Assembly (NCBI GenBank): GCA_028751075.1
Contig: JAQZDA010000009.1
Location: forward strand, 17,790 to 81,789
Source: Euryarchaeota archaeon Ods02
Lineage (GTDB): Archaea > Halobacteriota > Halobacteria > Halobacteriales > Halorutilaceae
Length of the DNA: 64,000 bases
Direction: 5' to 3'
Both the position numbers and the translations under genes were made by a program. Every line of letters begins with the position of its first letter. Position 1 is the first letter of the stretch. The notes beneath the pieces were generated by a model. That model was not told where the DNA came from. It worked only from the letters and a program-made list of their open reading frames with translations, and ran no database searches. Below are positions 7,774-17,900 of this stretch, one piece after another.

Positions 7774-9183
7774 ATGTCTGAACGCACGCTGTACGACAAG
7801 GTATGGGATCGGCACGCCGTCAAGGAGCTGCCTAACGGACAGACGCAGCTGTTCGTCGGCCTCCACCTCATCCACGAGGTCACGAGCCCGCAGGCTTTCG
7901 GCATGATAGAGGAGAAGGACCTCGACGTCGCGTACCCCGACCGCACGTACGCGACCACGGACCACATAGTGCCGACTCACGACCTGTCGCGGCCGTTCGG
8001 CGACGGGCAGGCGGAGCAGATGATGCAGGAGCTAGAGCAGAACGTCAAGGAGTACGACATCGAGTTCTTCGACCCCGACAGCGGGAAGCAGGGCATCGTC
8101 CACGTTATCGGACCCGAGCTCGGCCTCACGCAGCCGGGGATGACCATCGCCTGCGGCGACAGCCACACGTCTACGCACGGCGCCTTCGGCAACATCGGAA
8201 TCGGAATCGGCACCAGTCAGATCCGCGACGTCCTCGCCACCCAGTGCATCGCGATGACGAAGAAGGACGTCCGCAGGATAGAGTGGAACGGCAGCCTCGA
8301 CACCGGAGTCTACGCCAAGGACATAGTCCTCAAGATAATCCAGGAGTTAGGCGTCGAAGGCGGCATCGGCTACGTCTACGAGTACGCCGGCGACACCATC
8401 GAGGAGCTCGGCATGGAAGGCAGGATGTCGATCTGCAACATGTCGATAGAGGGCGGCGCCCGAGCGGGGTACGTCAACCCAGACGAGAAGACCTATGACT
8501 GGCTGGAGGGACGGGAGTACGCGCCCACGGGTGACGCGTGGGAGCGCGCCGTCGAGGACTGGCGGTCTATCACGAGCGACCCCGACGCAGTGTACGACGA
8601 CGTCGTCAGGTTCGACGCCGACAGCCTGGAGCCCATAGTGACCTGGGGCATCAACCCCGGACAATCCATCGGCATCAGCGAGACGGTGCCCGACCCCCGC
8701 GACATGGAGAGCGGTGACCGTGCGACGGCGGAGCAGGCGCTCGAACACATGGACCTCGAGCCCGGGCAGATGATGAAGGGCGTGGACGTCGACGTCGCGT
8801 TCCTCGGGAGCTGCACCAACAGCCGCGTCAGCGACCTACGGGAAGCCGTACGGGTCATCGAACGGATGGACGGCGAGGTCGCCGACGGCGTCCGCGCGTT
8901 CGTCGTACCCGGGTCGCAGGGTGTGAAGCGCCGCGCCGAGGAAGAAGGCCTCGACAGGGTGTTCGAGAGCGCGGGCTTCGGATGGCGGGGCGCGGGCTGT
9001 TCGATGTGCCTGGGCATGAACCCCGATCAGCTGGAGGGCCGGGAGCTGTGTGCGTCGTCGTCGAACAGGAACTTCATCGGCCGGCAGGGCAGCAAGGACG
9101 GCCGCACCGTGCTGATGAGTCCCGCGATGGTCGCCGCCGCCGCGATAGAAGGTGAGATAGTCGACGTCAGGGAGGTGCTCTGA
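7774..9183 (+). CDS. leuC: 3-isopropylmalate dehydratase large subunit
   Basis: 469 residues. Aconitase-family isomerisation of 2- to 3-isopropylmalate with LeuD. The 4Fe-4S cluster Cys ligands are visible in FLGSCTNSR and [15 protein letters not shown]; the substrate loop [16 protein letters not shown] is intact. The N-terminus [12 protein letters not shown] is typical of the bacterial-type LeuC. One base separates its stop from leuD. LeuB, the next enzyme of the pathway, is not encoded in this window. Confidence 0.95.
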   Translation: MSERTLYDKVWDRHAVKELPNGQTQLFVGLHLIHEVTSPQAFGMIEEKDLDVAYPDRTYATTDHIVPTHDLSRPFGDGQAEQMMQELEQNVKEYDIEFFDPDSGKQGIVHVIGPELGLTQPGMTIACGDSHTSTHGAFGNIGIGIGTSQIRDVLATQCIAMTKKDVRRIEWNGSLDTGVYAKDIVLKIIQELGVEGGIGYVYEYAGDTIEELGMEGRMSICNMSIEGGARAGYVNPDEKTYDWLEGREYAPTGDAWERAVEDWRSITSDPDAVYDDVVRFDADSLEPIVTWGINPGQSIGISETVPDPRDMESGDRATAEQALEHMDLEPGQMMKGVDVDVAFLGSCTNSRVSDLREAVRVIERMDGEVADGVRAFVVPGSQGVKRRAEEEGLDRVFESAGFGWRGAGCSMCLGMNPDQLEGRELCASSSNRNFIGRQGSKDGRTVLMSPAMVAAAAIEGEIVDVREVL

Positions 9184-9184
9184 C

Positions 9185-9796
9185 GTGAGCGAACAGGTGA
9201 CGCCGATAAGACGGATCGCCGGCACAGCGGTACCCGTCAGGGGCGACGACATCGACACCGACCGCATAGTGCCCGCGCGGTTCCTGAAGGAGGTGACGTT
9301 CGACAACATGGGCGAGTACGCGTTCTACGACGCCCGCCGCAGCGAAGACGGCAGCCTCAACGACCACCCGTTCAACCACTACACCGGCGCCAACGTGTTG
9401 GTCGTCAACGAGAACTTCGGTTGCGGCTCGTCGCGGGAGCACGCGCCGCAGGCGTTGATGCGGTGGGGTATCGAGGCCGTCGTCGGCGAGTCGTTCGCCG
9501 AGATATTCGCCGACAACTGCACGTCCCTCGGCGTCCCCACCGTCACCCTCCCCGCCGACGACGTCGAGTGGATACAGGACAGGGTGGAGGAGGACCCCGA
9601 CGTCGCGGTCGAGGTCGACGTCGAAGACGAGGAGGTCAGGGTCGGCGACCGCACCTTCAAAGCGGACGTCGACCCACAGGAGCGGGAGATGCTCCTGCAG
9701 GGCATCTGGGACACCACCGCGTTGATGCGGAGCAACATGGACCTCGTAGAGGAGGTCTACGAACGACTGCCGTACACCAGCGGGTACGAGGAGTGA
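9185..9796 (+). CDS. leuD: 3-isopropylmalate dehydratase small subunit
   Basis: 203 residues, partner of LeuC forming the swivelling domain. Conserved GDDIDTDRIVPARFLKEVTF and the substrate-specificity loop NFGCGSSREHAPQAL are present. Starts at GTG 9185, directly after the leuC stop. The C-terminus ends ERLPYTSGYEE. A G/C-rich stretch followed by ttttt at about 9854-9858 could end the operon. Confidence 0.93.
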   Translation: MSEQVTPIRRIAGTAVPVRGDDIDTDRIVPARFLKEVTFDNMGEYAFYDARRSEDGSLNDHPFNHYTGANVLVVNENFGCGSSREHAPQALMRWGIEAVVGESFAEIFADNCTSLGVPTVTLPADDVEWIQDRVEEDPDVAVEVDVEDEEVRVGDRTFKADVDPQEREMLLQGIWDTTALMRSNMDLVEEVYERLPYTSGYEE

Positions 9797-9873
9797 AGGT
9801 CAGAAGCTGACAACCTTGTGTCTTTCCACTGCTCTTCTGGTCGCCGGACTGCGGTTTTTGTAGCGACCCAACT

Positions 9874-9881
9874 CTTATACC
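9874..9881 (+). promoter_or_regulatory. TATA box of RHH-PIN pair
   Basis: cttatacc, about 21-24 nt before the ATG at 9898 and about 28 nt before the in-frame ATG at 9904. The better spacing to 9904 makes that a possible alternative start. Confidence 0.5.
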
Positions 9882-9897
9882 TTCGTGTGTACAACGT

Positions 9898-10203
9898 ATG
9901 TACATGACGACGCGGGTGAACTTCCGGCTGCCCGACGACCTCGTGGAGAAAGCCGACGTCGCCGCCGAGGTCACCCACCGGGACCGGACGGCGATAGTCG
10001 TCGAAGCCTTACGCGAGTACCTCGAGGACGTCGAGGAGGACGAGGGGTTCCGCGAAGCGGTCGTCGAGCTCTACCTCGAGGACGAGATAGGTTTCGACGT
10101 GCTGAAGCAGGTCGTCGGCGTCCAGGACGCGGAAGCCGTCCGGGCGTCGAAGTCCATGCTCGAACGCGGTGACGAGATAGCGGAAGACATCGCCGACCTC
10201 TGA
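9898..10203 (+). CDS. ribbon-helix-helix antitoxin
   Basis: 101 residues. N-terminal RHH DNA-binding fold: strand TTRVNFRLPDDLVEKADVAA followed by helix THRDRTAIVVEALREYL. The acidic C-terminal half (EDVEEDEGFREAVV) is the usual toxin-wrapping tail. Ten bases separate it from the PIN nuclease downstream, the standard antitoxin-first order. It would bind and autoregulate its own promoter (family knowledge). Start at 9904 is an alternative. Confidence 0.8.
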   Translation: MYMTTRVNFRLPDDLVEKADVAAEVTHRDRTAIVVEALREYLEDVEEDEGFREAVVELYLEDEIGFDVLKQVVGVQDAEAVRASKSMLERGDEIAEDIADL

Positions 10204-10212
10204 CGCCGCGGT

Positions 10213-10704
10213 ATGTTAGCCGCCGACACCAGCGCGCTCGTCACCCTCGCCACCACCGACGCGTTAGAGCTGTTCCTTCAGGAGTTCGACGTACACACCA
10301 CGGCGTCCGTCGTCGACGAGCTACGGGAGACCGCGGAACACGACGACGTACACGGTGTGGCGGCCGCGGAGGTGCTGGAACACCTCGACGGCGTCCACGT
10401 GCACGAGATGGATGCAGCCGGCCTCGTGTCCTCGCGGATAGACGAGGGAGAGGCGAGCTGCGCCGCCCTGACGCACGAGGAGGAGATCGAGTTCCTCGTC
10501 ACCGACGACCTCCGCGCTCTCCCCGAGCTACAGAACGCGGCCGACAGCAGGGTCGCGATCTCACCGATACTGCTGAAGGCACTGGTGAAGAGAGAGGTTC
10601 TGGAGGAAGAGGAGGCGAGACGGAAGCTGGAGACGATGGCCGAGCGCCGCGGCTGGATCGAAGCACCGATATACACGCGAGCCAGGCAGCTGTTCGAAGA
10701 CTGA
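10213..10704 (+). CDS. PIN-domain toxin nuclease
   Basis: 163 residues. PIN ribonuclease with acidic Mg ligands visible: Asp5 in LAADTSALVTLA, Glu in VVDELRE, and Asp/Glu in SRIDEGEASCAALT and LVTDDLRALP. The IDEGEASC motif is typical of a PIN subgroup common in haloarchaeal toxin-antitoxin pairs. All active-site positions look intact. The C-terminal 45 residues are helical. Expected role: mRNA or tRNA cleavage when released by the RHH partner. Confidence 0.8.
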   Translation: MLAADTSALVTLATTDALELFLQEFDVHTTASVVDELRETAEHDDVHGVAAAEVLEHLDGVHVHEMDAAGLVSSRIDEGEASCAALTHEEEIEFLVTDDLRALPELQNAADSRVAISPILLKALVKREVLEEEEARRKLETMAERRGWIEAPIYTRARQLFED

Positions 10705-10794
10705 AAGCCAAGCGCACACGGGCACCGGACCTTAGAACACACTACCTGGTCCACCGGTAGCTTGAAACACCGGCCGCTCTTTCTACACGCCAAG

Positions 10795-11745
10795 ATGGAC
10801 GTCGAACAGGCGGGGTCTCTCGCGGAGGACGTCGTCGACGAGGTAGCGGACGCCGTCGTCGCCGACCGCGAGTTCTTCGAGAGCGTGATGACAGCGGTCG
10901 TAGCCGGCGGCCACGTCCTCATTGAGGACGTACCAGGCACGGGGAAGACTCTGACGGCGCGGTGCTTCGCCGACGCCCTCGGCCTGTCGTTCAGCCGCGT
11001 CCAGTTCACCCCAGATCTTCTTCCGAACGAGGTCGTCGGCAGCTACGTCTACGACGAGGACGAAGGCGAGTTCGAGTTCCGCGAAGGCCCCGTGTTCGCG
11101 AACGTCGTCCTAGCCGACGAGATAAACCGCGCGCCGCCGAAGACGCAGGCCGCTCTCTTGGAGACGATGGAGGAGAAGCAGGTCACCGTCGACGGCGTCA
11201 CCCACGCGCTGCCGGAGCCGTTCTACGTCTTAGCGACGCAGAACCCCGTCGAACAGGAGGGCACGTTCCCTCTGCCGGAGGCGCAGAAGGACCGGTTCTG
11301 GCTGAAGGAAGCCATCGGATACCCCGACGACGGCGAAGACGAGTACGGCATCCTCCGGCGGCGCGGTGAACGCCGGTCGACGGCGCCCTCCGTCGAAGCA
11401 GTGGTCGACGACGGCGATGTAGACGAGCTGATGGACGCCGCAGAGTCCGTCGAAGTCGAACGCGACGTCGGCGTCTACATGACCGAGGTGACCCGGCGGA
11501 CCCGCGAACACCCCGACGTCGAGCTCGGGTGCTCCCCGAGGGCGAGCCAGCGGCTTTACGAGGTATCCCGCGCCTACGCCGTCGTCCAGGGACGAAGCTA
11601 CGTCGTGCCGCAGGACGTCAAGGACGTCGCGGAACCCGCGTTGGCGCACAGGTTGATCCTGACGAGCGACGCCCGACTCCAGGACGTGGCGCCGGAGGAC
11701 GTCGTCGACGATGTGCTGGAGGAGGTACCGGTGCCGACGGTGTGA
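10795..11745 (+). CDS. MoxR-family AAA+ ATPase
   Basis: 316 residues from ATG 10795. AAA_3 domain with Walker A DVPGTGKTLTARCFA, Walker B VVLADEINRAPPKTQAALLE, sensor motif ATQNPVEQEGTFPLPEAQ, and the C-terminal lid (SPRASQRLYEVSRAYA). MoxR proteins act as chaperones for von Willebrand/DUF58 partners. The usual partners are here but on the opposite strand: the DUF58-containing gene cluster (11770-17967) converges on moxR, with only 24 bp between the stops. Confidence 0.9.
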   Translation: MDVEQAGSLAEDVVDEVADAVVADREFFESVMTAVVAGGHVLIEDVPGTGKTLTARCFADALGLSFSRVQFTPDLLPNEVVGSYVYDEDEGEFEFREGPVFANVVLADEINRAPPKTQAALLETMEEKQVTVDGVTHALPEPFYVLATQNPVEQEGTFPLPEAQKDRFWLKEAIGYPDDGEDEYGILRRRGERRSTAPSVEAVVDDGDVDELMDAAESVEVERDVGVYMTEVTRRTREHPDVELGCSPRASQRLYEVSRAYAVVQGRSYVVPQDVKDVAEPALAHRLILTSDARLQDVAPEDVVDDVLEEVPVPTV

Positions 11746-11769
11746 CCTGAGGCAGCAGCTCTCCCAAGT

Positions 11770-13188
11770 CTACTTCACCGTCACCCAGACGAACGCAGCC
11801 ACGGCGAACGCCGCCGCCACCGCGGCGACGGGTCGCGCAGGCGACTCCGGCGCGAACGACAGAAGAGCGTAGCCGGCCGCAGCAAGCAGAACCGCGGCAG
11901 CCGCTACCAAGGCGCCCGCCACCAGATGCAGGCTCTCGGAGCGAGCCGACCGCCAGCTCCAGCCACCCGCCTCCGCGTGCCCCACGGAGTTCTCTACGAC
12001 GTCCCAGGAGACTACGGCGGAGGCGACGGCGGCGAAGACCGCGACCGACGAGTACGCCGTGGCTCCGGTGCCGGAGAAAGCCGCGGCGGCGAACAGCGCT
12101 GCGACGCCGACACCCGCCCAGTTCCGTGGGCCCGCCGTCACCCCGGAGGCTGCGAGACCACGGAGCACGAGCATCGCGGCGGCGAGAACGAGGAGGTAGG
12201 CGAAGGCGTCGTAGAACACCCCGGCTAGAGACGCCGCTTCACGCGTCGGTAGCTCCGGATGCAGCAGCGCCGCCACCGTCGAGAACGAGATCACGGACAC
12301 CAGCGTTACGGCCGCGACGGCGAGCCGCCTGGAACGCCGCTTCCCACCGGAGAACAGGGAGTCCAGCGTCCACGCGACGGCGAGCCAGGCGAGACCCAGA
12401 GAGGCAGGCAGGTAGGCGACCGCCGCCAGAGGCGCCATCACAGGGGGTGCGACTGCCGCGAACCCAAGCACAGCAGCGATCAGGAACCCCCCTCCGAAGA
12501 CGTATCCGAACGGCTTCTTCAGCCCGCGGAAAAGCTCTCGCGCCCACTGGAACTCACCGTCCGATATCAACCCGACCCCGACCGCGAAACGAGAGTTCCA
12601 GTAGAAGACGTACAAAGCCGCGGCTGGCGCAGACGCTACGACCCCGACTGCTAGAGCCGGATGTAGCTCGCCGACACCCCACGCGAGCGCGGAAGGCAGA
12701 ACCGCGAGAGCGAACACCACCGCTCCCACTCCCTCGAGCGAGAGGTAGACGACGACGGCGATCACCGCGGCGGCGACGGCGGCGGCGTTCACGGACTTCG
12801 ACGCACCCCGGAAGTCGTCGACGTCGACGCCTTCGACGGCGTACGGTGCGAACGCAACCGCCGCAACTACGAGCGCTGCCATCGAAGCCGTCGACGGCGT
12901 CGAGAACCCACCGCCTACACCCCAAGCGGCCGCGGAAGCCACGGCGGCACCACCGAGCAACGCTCCCGTCCCGAGCACCGCCCTGACGCCGTCGAACACG
13001 TCTGCGACGTACAGTGCTGCCGCCACTAGAACCCCGGTCAAGACAGCGGGCGACGCCGACAGGCTGCTGCCCGCGGCAACACCCACAGATACGGAGGTTG
13101 CTGCGACGGCGAGCCAGAGGTACAATGCCCCCGCAGGAGTCGATGGATACCCGAACGTGGCTTCGCCCTCGGACTCCGCAGAGATCAA
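11770..13188 (-). CDS. polytopic membrane protein of MoxR/DUF58 cluster
   Basis: 472 residues, almost entirely hydrophobic, with roughly 12-14 membrane segments rich in Ala, Val and Gly. The N-terminus (SEGEATFGYPSTPAGALYLW) is the only polar stretch of note. It is the last of four overlapping genes: its ATG shares ATGA with the DUF58 stop. I recall conserved polytopic proteins in this position in haloarchaea (perhaps the DUF7519 family, label unverified). Its role is presumably as the membrane component of the MoxR-DUF58 system. Confidence 0.75.
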   Translation of the reverse strand: MISAESEGEATFGYPSTPAGALYLWLAVAATSVSVGVAAGSSLSASPAVLTGVLVAAALYVADVFDGVRAVLGTGALLGGAAVASAAAWGVGGGFSTPSTASMAALVVAAVAFAPYAVEGVDVDDFRGASKSVNAAAVAAAVIAVVVYLSLEGVGAVVFALAVLPSALAWGVGELHPALAVGVVASAPAAALYVFYWNSRFAVGVGLISDGEFQWARELFRGLKKPFGYVFGGGFLIAAVLGFAAVAPPVMAPLAAVAYLPASLGLAWLAVAWTLDSLFSGGKRRSRRLAVAAVTLVSVISFSTVAALLHPELPTREAASLAGVFYDAFAYLLVLAAAMLVLRGLAASGVTAGPRNWAGVGVAALFAAAAFSGTGATAYSSVAVFAAVASAVVSWDVVENSVGHAEAGGWSWRSARSESLHLVAGALVAAAAVLLAAAGYALLSFAPESPARPVAAVAAAFAVAAFVWVTVK

Positions 13189-14432
13189 GGTCTACCGCCC
13201 TCCTGTACGGCTTCGTCGAGGCTGCGTCGGACGTCCCAGTTGACGACGTCTGCTACGGTTCGTAGTCCACGGATGCGGCGGCGTCTGTGGAAGCCCTCGA
13301 GGTACGAAGCCGGGTCGTCGCTCCATGTTACGTCGGGTGAGACGACGGTGACGTCTCGACCGCAGGCGCTGAAACCCCGTACTACCTCGCTGGATGCTTC
13401 GTCGAGCAACGGCGACACCAGGAACACCCTCATGCGGTCGTGGACCTCCTCGTCGACGGCGCGGACGTACTCGTCGGTGGCGTAGTCGACGTCGCCGCCG
13501 ACCCAGGTGCGGGCGTCCTCCCGGAGGTCGGCGACCCGGCTCTCCAGAACGCTGGATACCTGGCTGGCGGGGAGTTCGGTGGTCGGCGGCAGGCTACCCG
13601 TTAGCGAGTACACCGACACCGCGGACTTCCCGCCGGTCGCCGTGACCGCGGCGTACAGGCGTTCGACAGCGTACACCCCGTACTCGACGGCGTCGGGGTG
13701 TCTCTCCGTGGCTGCCTGGAAGCAGGGCTGACGGCCGTCGAGGACGACGACGGCGTCCAGAGACATCTCCTCGTGGAACTCCACCGTCGACAGGTCGCCG
13801 GATTTTGCGAACCTCCTCCAGTCGACGCGGCTCAACGGGTCGCCGCGGCGGTAGTCCCTGAGGCTGTGGAACTCCACGCCCTCCCCTGGTTCGTCGGAGG
13901 TCACGGAGCCCGCTAACAGGGCGTCCCGGGGCTCCGGTGCAGTGTCCAGTGGGTACCTGCAGACCACCGTCGACGTCTCGTCCACCGACGCCGTGGTGTC
14001 GCGGCTGCCGCTGACGTTGCGGCTGTGTACCCTGGGTTCGCCGAAGCCGTGTTCACCTCTCCGGAGCATCACCGTGTACGTCGTCTCCATGGTTTCTCCG
14101 GGGTCCAGCGAACCCGAGACACCTGGTTCACCGTCGAATACGTGGAGCGCCGCCGGCACGTCGTCGACGACGCGTACGTCCGCCACCCTTGACTCAGAGG
14201 GGTTCATCACCTCTAACGACACCTCCACCGTGCTGCCTGGACTCGCCGCCTCCGCCTCCACACGGCGTTCCACATCCACCTCGACGGTGGTTCCACCCGT
14301 CGCCTCCGCGTACAGGAGGTAGGTGAGAGGAATCACCGCGGATACGGCGACCGCGGCCTCCTCCTGCGCAACCCCCGCCGCCAGCAGGAACAATGAGGCG
14401 AGGACCAGCGGCCTGAACCTGTTGGTGTTCAA
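13185..14432 (-). CDS. DUF58 domain protein
   Basis: 415 residues from a TTG start at 14432. Two N-terminal membrane helices (residues 5-40), a beta-sandwich DUF11-like segment (SPGSTVEVSLEVMNPSES), then the DUF58 signature FHSLRDYRRGDPLSRVDWRR and a vWA-like domain starting DAVVVLDGRQ. The TTG is chosen because it overlaps the preceding stop as TTGA, has a purine-rich GGAGGTGGAGG immediately upstream, and because the frame further upstream is an Arg-rich shadow of the preceding gene. Confidence 0.85.
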   Translation of the reverse strand: MNTNRFRPLVLASLFLLAAGVAQEEAAVAVSAVIPLTYLLYAEATGGTTVEVDVERRVEAEAASPGSTVEVSLEVMNPSESRVADVRVVDDVPAALHVFDGEPGVSGSLDPGETMETTYTVMLRRGEHGFGEPRVHSRNVSGSRDTTASVDETSTVVCRYPLDTAPEPRDALLAGSVTSDEPGEGVEFHSLRDYRRGDPLSRVDWRRFAKSGDLSTVEFHEEMSLDAVVVLDGRQPCFQAATERHPDAVEYGVYAVERLYAAVTATGGKSAVSVYSLTGSLPPTTELPASQVSSVLESRVADLREDARTWVGGDVDYATDEYVRAVDEEVHDRMRVFLVSPLLDEASSEVVRGFSACGRDVTVVSPDVTWSDDPASYLEGFHRRRRIRGLRTVADVVNWDVRRSLDEAVQEGGRP

Positions 14433-14962
14433 CCTCCACCTCCTCGATGTAGCTCGTCGACCACGGCTTCCGCGCGGCGTTCGAGGGCGTCGTCCTCGAA
14501 CAGCCAGTCGTACAGCCGTATCCTCAGTGGGAGATGGCTGTATCCGCCTTCGGCTAAAGCGGCGGCAGCCCTTGGGTCGTCGGTCCAGCTTCCCTCCTCC
14601 ACCATCTCCCGGGCTTCCTCGCGGCCGTGCCGGCGAGATAGCTCGTCGACCGCCGCCCTCCGTAACACCGCCACCAGTTCCTCGCGGTCGCCCCCCCTCG
14701 GATCCTTCAGCATGGCCCGGATGTCGTCTCCGACGACGTACGCGGGTTCCTCGGGGTCTTCGGCCGCGGGTTCCACGGTCACGGTCTCCGTCCGTCTGTA
14801 GTTCGCGGCGACGGCGAGCACGAGGAACGTGAACGCCAGCAATGCGACGACTCCGTCGACGTCGCCTTGGGGGTCGGCGTCCTCCGTCAACCAGATCACC
14901 ACCGCGACGGCGGCGAGGACGACGCCAACGGCGACGACGCCCACCTCCCTCCCGAACCTCAA
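14429..14962 (-). CDS. two-TM protein of MoxR/DUF58 cluster
   Basis: 177 residues. Two membrane helices (about 5-25 and 38-55), then a soluble domain of about 110 residues with DIRAMLKDPRGGDREELVAV and DELSRRHGREEAREMVEEG. ATG overlaps the stop of the transglutaminase-like gene (ATGA, 14959-14962) and its stop overlaps the DUF58 TTG. Similar proteins sit in this slot in haloarchaeal MoxR clusters (possibly DUF7269, not verified). Function unknown. Confidence 0.75.
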   Translation of the reverse strand: MRFGREVGVVAVGVVLAAVAVVIWLTEDADPQGDVDGVVALLAFTFLVLAVAANYRRTETVTVEPAAEDPEEPAYVVGDDIRAMLKDPRGGDREELVAVLRRAAVDELSRRHGREEAREMVEEGSWTDDPRAAAALAEGGYSHLPLRIRLYDWLFEDDALERRAEAVVDELHRGGGG

Positions 14963-17900
14963 TCTCCATCCCTCCGTCGGCCGTCGCCGTCTTGCTCTGA
15001 CGCCCTAGCGTCTTCCTCTCTAGAAGCTTCTTCCTCTATACGTTCGACCTGCTGCCGTGCCTCCCGCTTCATCTCCCTGGTCTGTTCGACGCCTCCGTAT
15101 CGGACGCGTCGGAACAACGCTGTCAACCTGTCGACGGCGTCGGCGGGGAGCCCCCGCTCCATCGCTGCGTCAGCCACCTCCGCCGGAGTCATCGTCGACT
15201 CCGCGTCGACGAACGCAGTCAACTGCTTCCACGCCCACGCCACGACGTCCTCCACTCCGGCTCTACCACCGGTGGCTTCACCGTCCCCGTCAGAAGGACT
15301 CCCCGTGGTCCAGCCATCCTTCAGGAGATCTAGAGAACGGCGTAGCAACGACGTGAGGAAGCTGACGGTGACTGTGACAGCCGCGACAGCGAGGCGGGGA
15401 GGCAGGAGAGCGAGCTCTCTCACGACTGTCGCCGCGGCGGATGCAGTCCACGCCGCGGCAGCGGGGACGCGGGACGCCACCTCGACGGCTGTCTTCGCCG
15501 TCCACGTGAGAGCACTGGCGGCCGTGTATACTCCTGCTGAGGCCGCCGCAGCAGCGGCGGCTGCCGCCGAACGTATGGACTCGACCAGGCGCTCGAGCAT
15601 CCGGCGGACGAGGTCGGACACCCGATCCAGAAGCCCTCGGGGGCCGACTTCCGCAGTCTCCCTGGCGGTGGAGGCCGCGGAGCTCAGACGTCTGCGGACC
15701 CGGGTCTCTCCTGGGTGGAGCCTGTAGACGGCGCCGACGGCGAACGCCAGCGGCAGCAAGACGGCGACGACGCGGTTCAACAGGGGTATCTCCACCGTGG
15801 CTTCCGCGGTGTAGCCCTGTGCACGGGCTTCGATGTCGACCTCGCTCCTTCGGGGATCCAGCGGTCCGAAGTAAGTGACTCCTCCCTCGGAGTCCACGGG
15901 TCTCCAGCCGCCGTCGTCCCACCGTAGTTCGGCGTTTCTGACGGGGTGTCCGCTGCTCTCCACCCGCGGCGTCAGCGGAAGCCCGGGCGCGCGGACTCCG
16001 GAGTACGTCACCGTCATCTCCTCGTAGAACCCCGTCATGTTCACGGTGACCTCGTCCTCGACGTCGCCTCGTTCGGCGGCTACCGTGAACTCGACGGCGT
16101 CCGGCACCTCCACCGACGCGTTACCCCTCGCGCCCGTTTCAGCTTCCAGGTCGTCTTCGACGTACACCGACGCGTTGGGTACCGGATGACTCTCGATGGT
16201 GAACTCCACCGGCAGCTCCGTCAACGGTCTCGCCTCCTCCTCTAGCGTGAGGTCGCCGTCGAGAACCGGTGTCACGTTGGCTTCGCCGTGGACGTCTCCT
16301 CGTTCGACCTCGAGGTGGAACTCCTGATACGGGGTGGTGAACCATCCGACTCCGCTTGCGTCGGCTACGTCCACGGGTTCGCCGTCGACGCTGTAGAGTC
16401 CGCCGTCGACGGCTACGTCTTCGACGTACGCGGCCGCCTCTGTGGTGGTTCCAGGCACGGGGTCTGGTTCGACGTCCAGTGTGGCTTCCGTGGGCAGCGA
16501 ACGGTGTTCCGCAACAGGGTGCTGGAAAGAGAGTTCTACGCCGTCGTCGACAGAGTAGTATAGGGTGTCCGTGAGCTCGACGGAGTGCTCGAGGTCGAGG
16601 GAACGCGCCGCCAGCGTGGTCGGCGGCTGCTCCATCTCAACCGTGGAGAGCTCTATCTCTTCGCTGTATGGAAGCGTGACCTCGGTGCGACCCTCTTCGT
16701 CCGTGAATGGTACGGAGCTGTAGATCTTGGTGTCTTCTCCTTGGAACGCGGTTCTGCCGTCGACCTTCAGCAACGCGTCCTCGACGGGTTCTCCATCTTC
16801 CTCGACGACGACCTCTACCGTCTCACCGGGACGGAGGTCGTTAGGTAGCTCTACGTCTGCATCGGTGGGCTGGTACTCGGCGGAGGCGTCCGCCCTCGCG
16901 TCTTCCTCTCCGCGGAACCTCTCTTCCCTGTGGACGTAGGAGGTGGGGTATACGGTCCACCAGTCTCCGTCGGTGTAGATCTCCAGCCAGTGGTTGGCGT
17001 TCCGTCTCGTGATCTCTCCGTCGCGGACCTCGAAACCCGTTGCCACCCGGACCGGCACACCCTGACTGCGGAGCAGGACCGCGGAGGCGGAGGCGAAATG
17101 CAGCTCGTGACCTCTGTCGAGGCAGAACAGGAACTCCCCGACGAACCCCTCCACCTCTGACGGTGGTTCGACGCCTCCAGGTATCTCCGGCGTGTCCTCG
17201 GCGGGACAGGGTTCGGGGTCGGCGTCGAGGCTGTAACCGCGGTTCCGGTTGAGGTAGACGACTACGTCTTCCACTATGTCGTGGGCCGACGCGTCGTCGG
17301 CGGTGACCTCGCCGGCGAACTCCTCGACGGCGGGGTCGAGGTCGGCGGGCAGGTTGGTGTACCGGGCTTCGACGAGCGAACCCGGGTCCGGCGGCCTGTC
17401 GAGGTCCACTTGATGGACGCTGGATGGCGTCGACGGTACTCCGTAGCCTTCACCCGCCAGCAGCGGTCGGTCGGGGACGACGTCGCCGTCCTCGTATTTC
17501 GATGCGGAAGGCGTCGTGTCGGCGGGAGGGGCTTGCGGACGCCATCTGTAGGGCGCACCGACGACGGGGGTCTCCGCGCGGAAAACGTGTCCGGAGGCTG
17601 CCGACTCAGTCGCGGTGGCTTCGGATGTGGTGTCGACGGGTTCCGTGGTCTTCGTCCATCGGTCGTCGTCGTACCTGTCGAAGGACGTGGTCCGGAGGTA
17701 GGTGCGGTTGGTGGGGGAGAGGCTGCTGAAACCTGGTTCACCTTCTCCCTCACCTCCGAGGTCGTCTACGTCGAACCCGCCGCCTTCGCCGTCTCCCTCA
17801 CCTTCGTCTCCAGGTCCCTCCTCCTCGTCGCCGACGCCTTCCCCTGGCCCCAGCCCTGCTCCGTAGCCGCCGAGTCCGACGGCTCCGAACAGCAGGTAGA

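Noticed and set aside
14433..14969. N-terminal Arg-rich extension of the DUF58 frame starting at 14969
   Set aside because: It is an out-of-phase shadow of the small two-TM gene; the real start is TTG 14432 with TTGA overlap.
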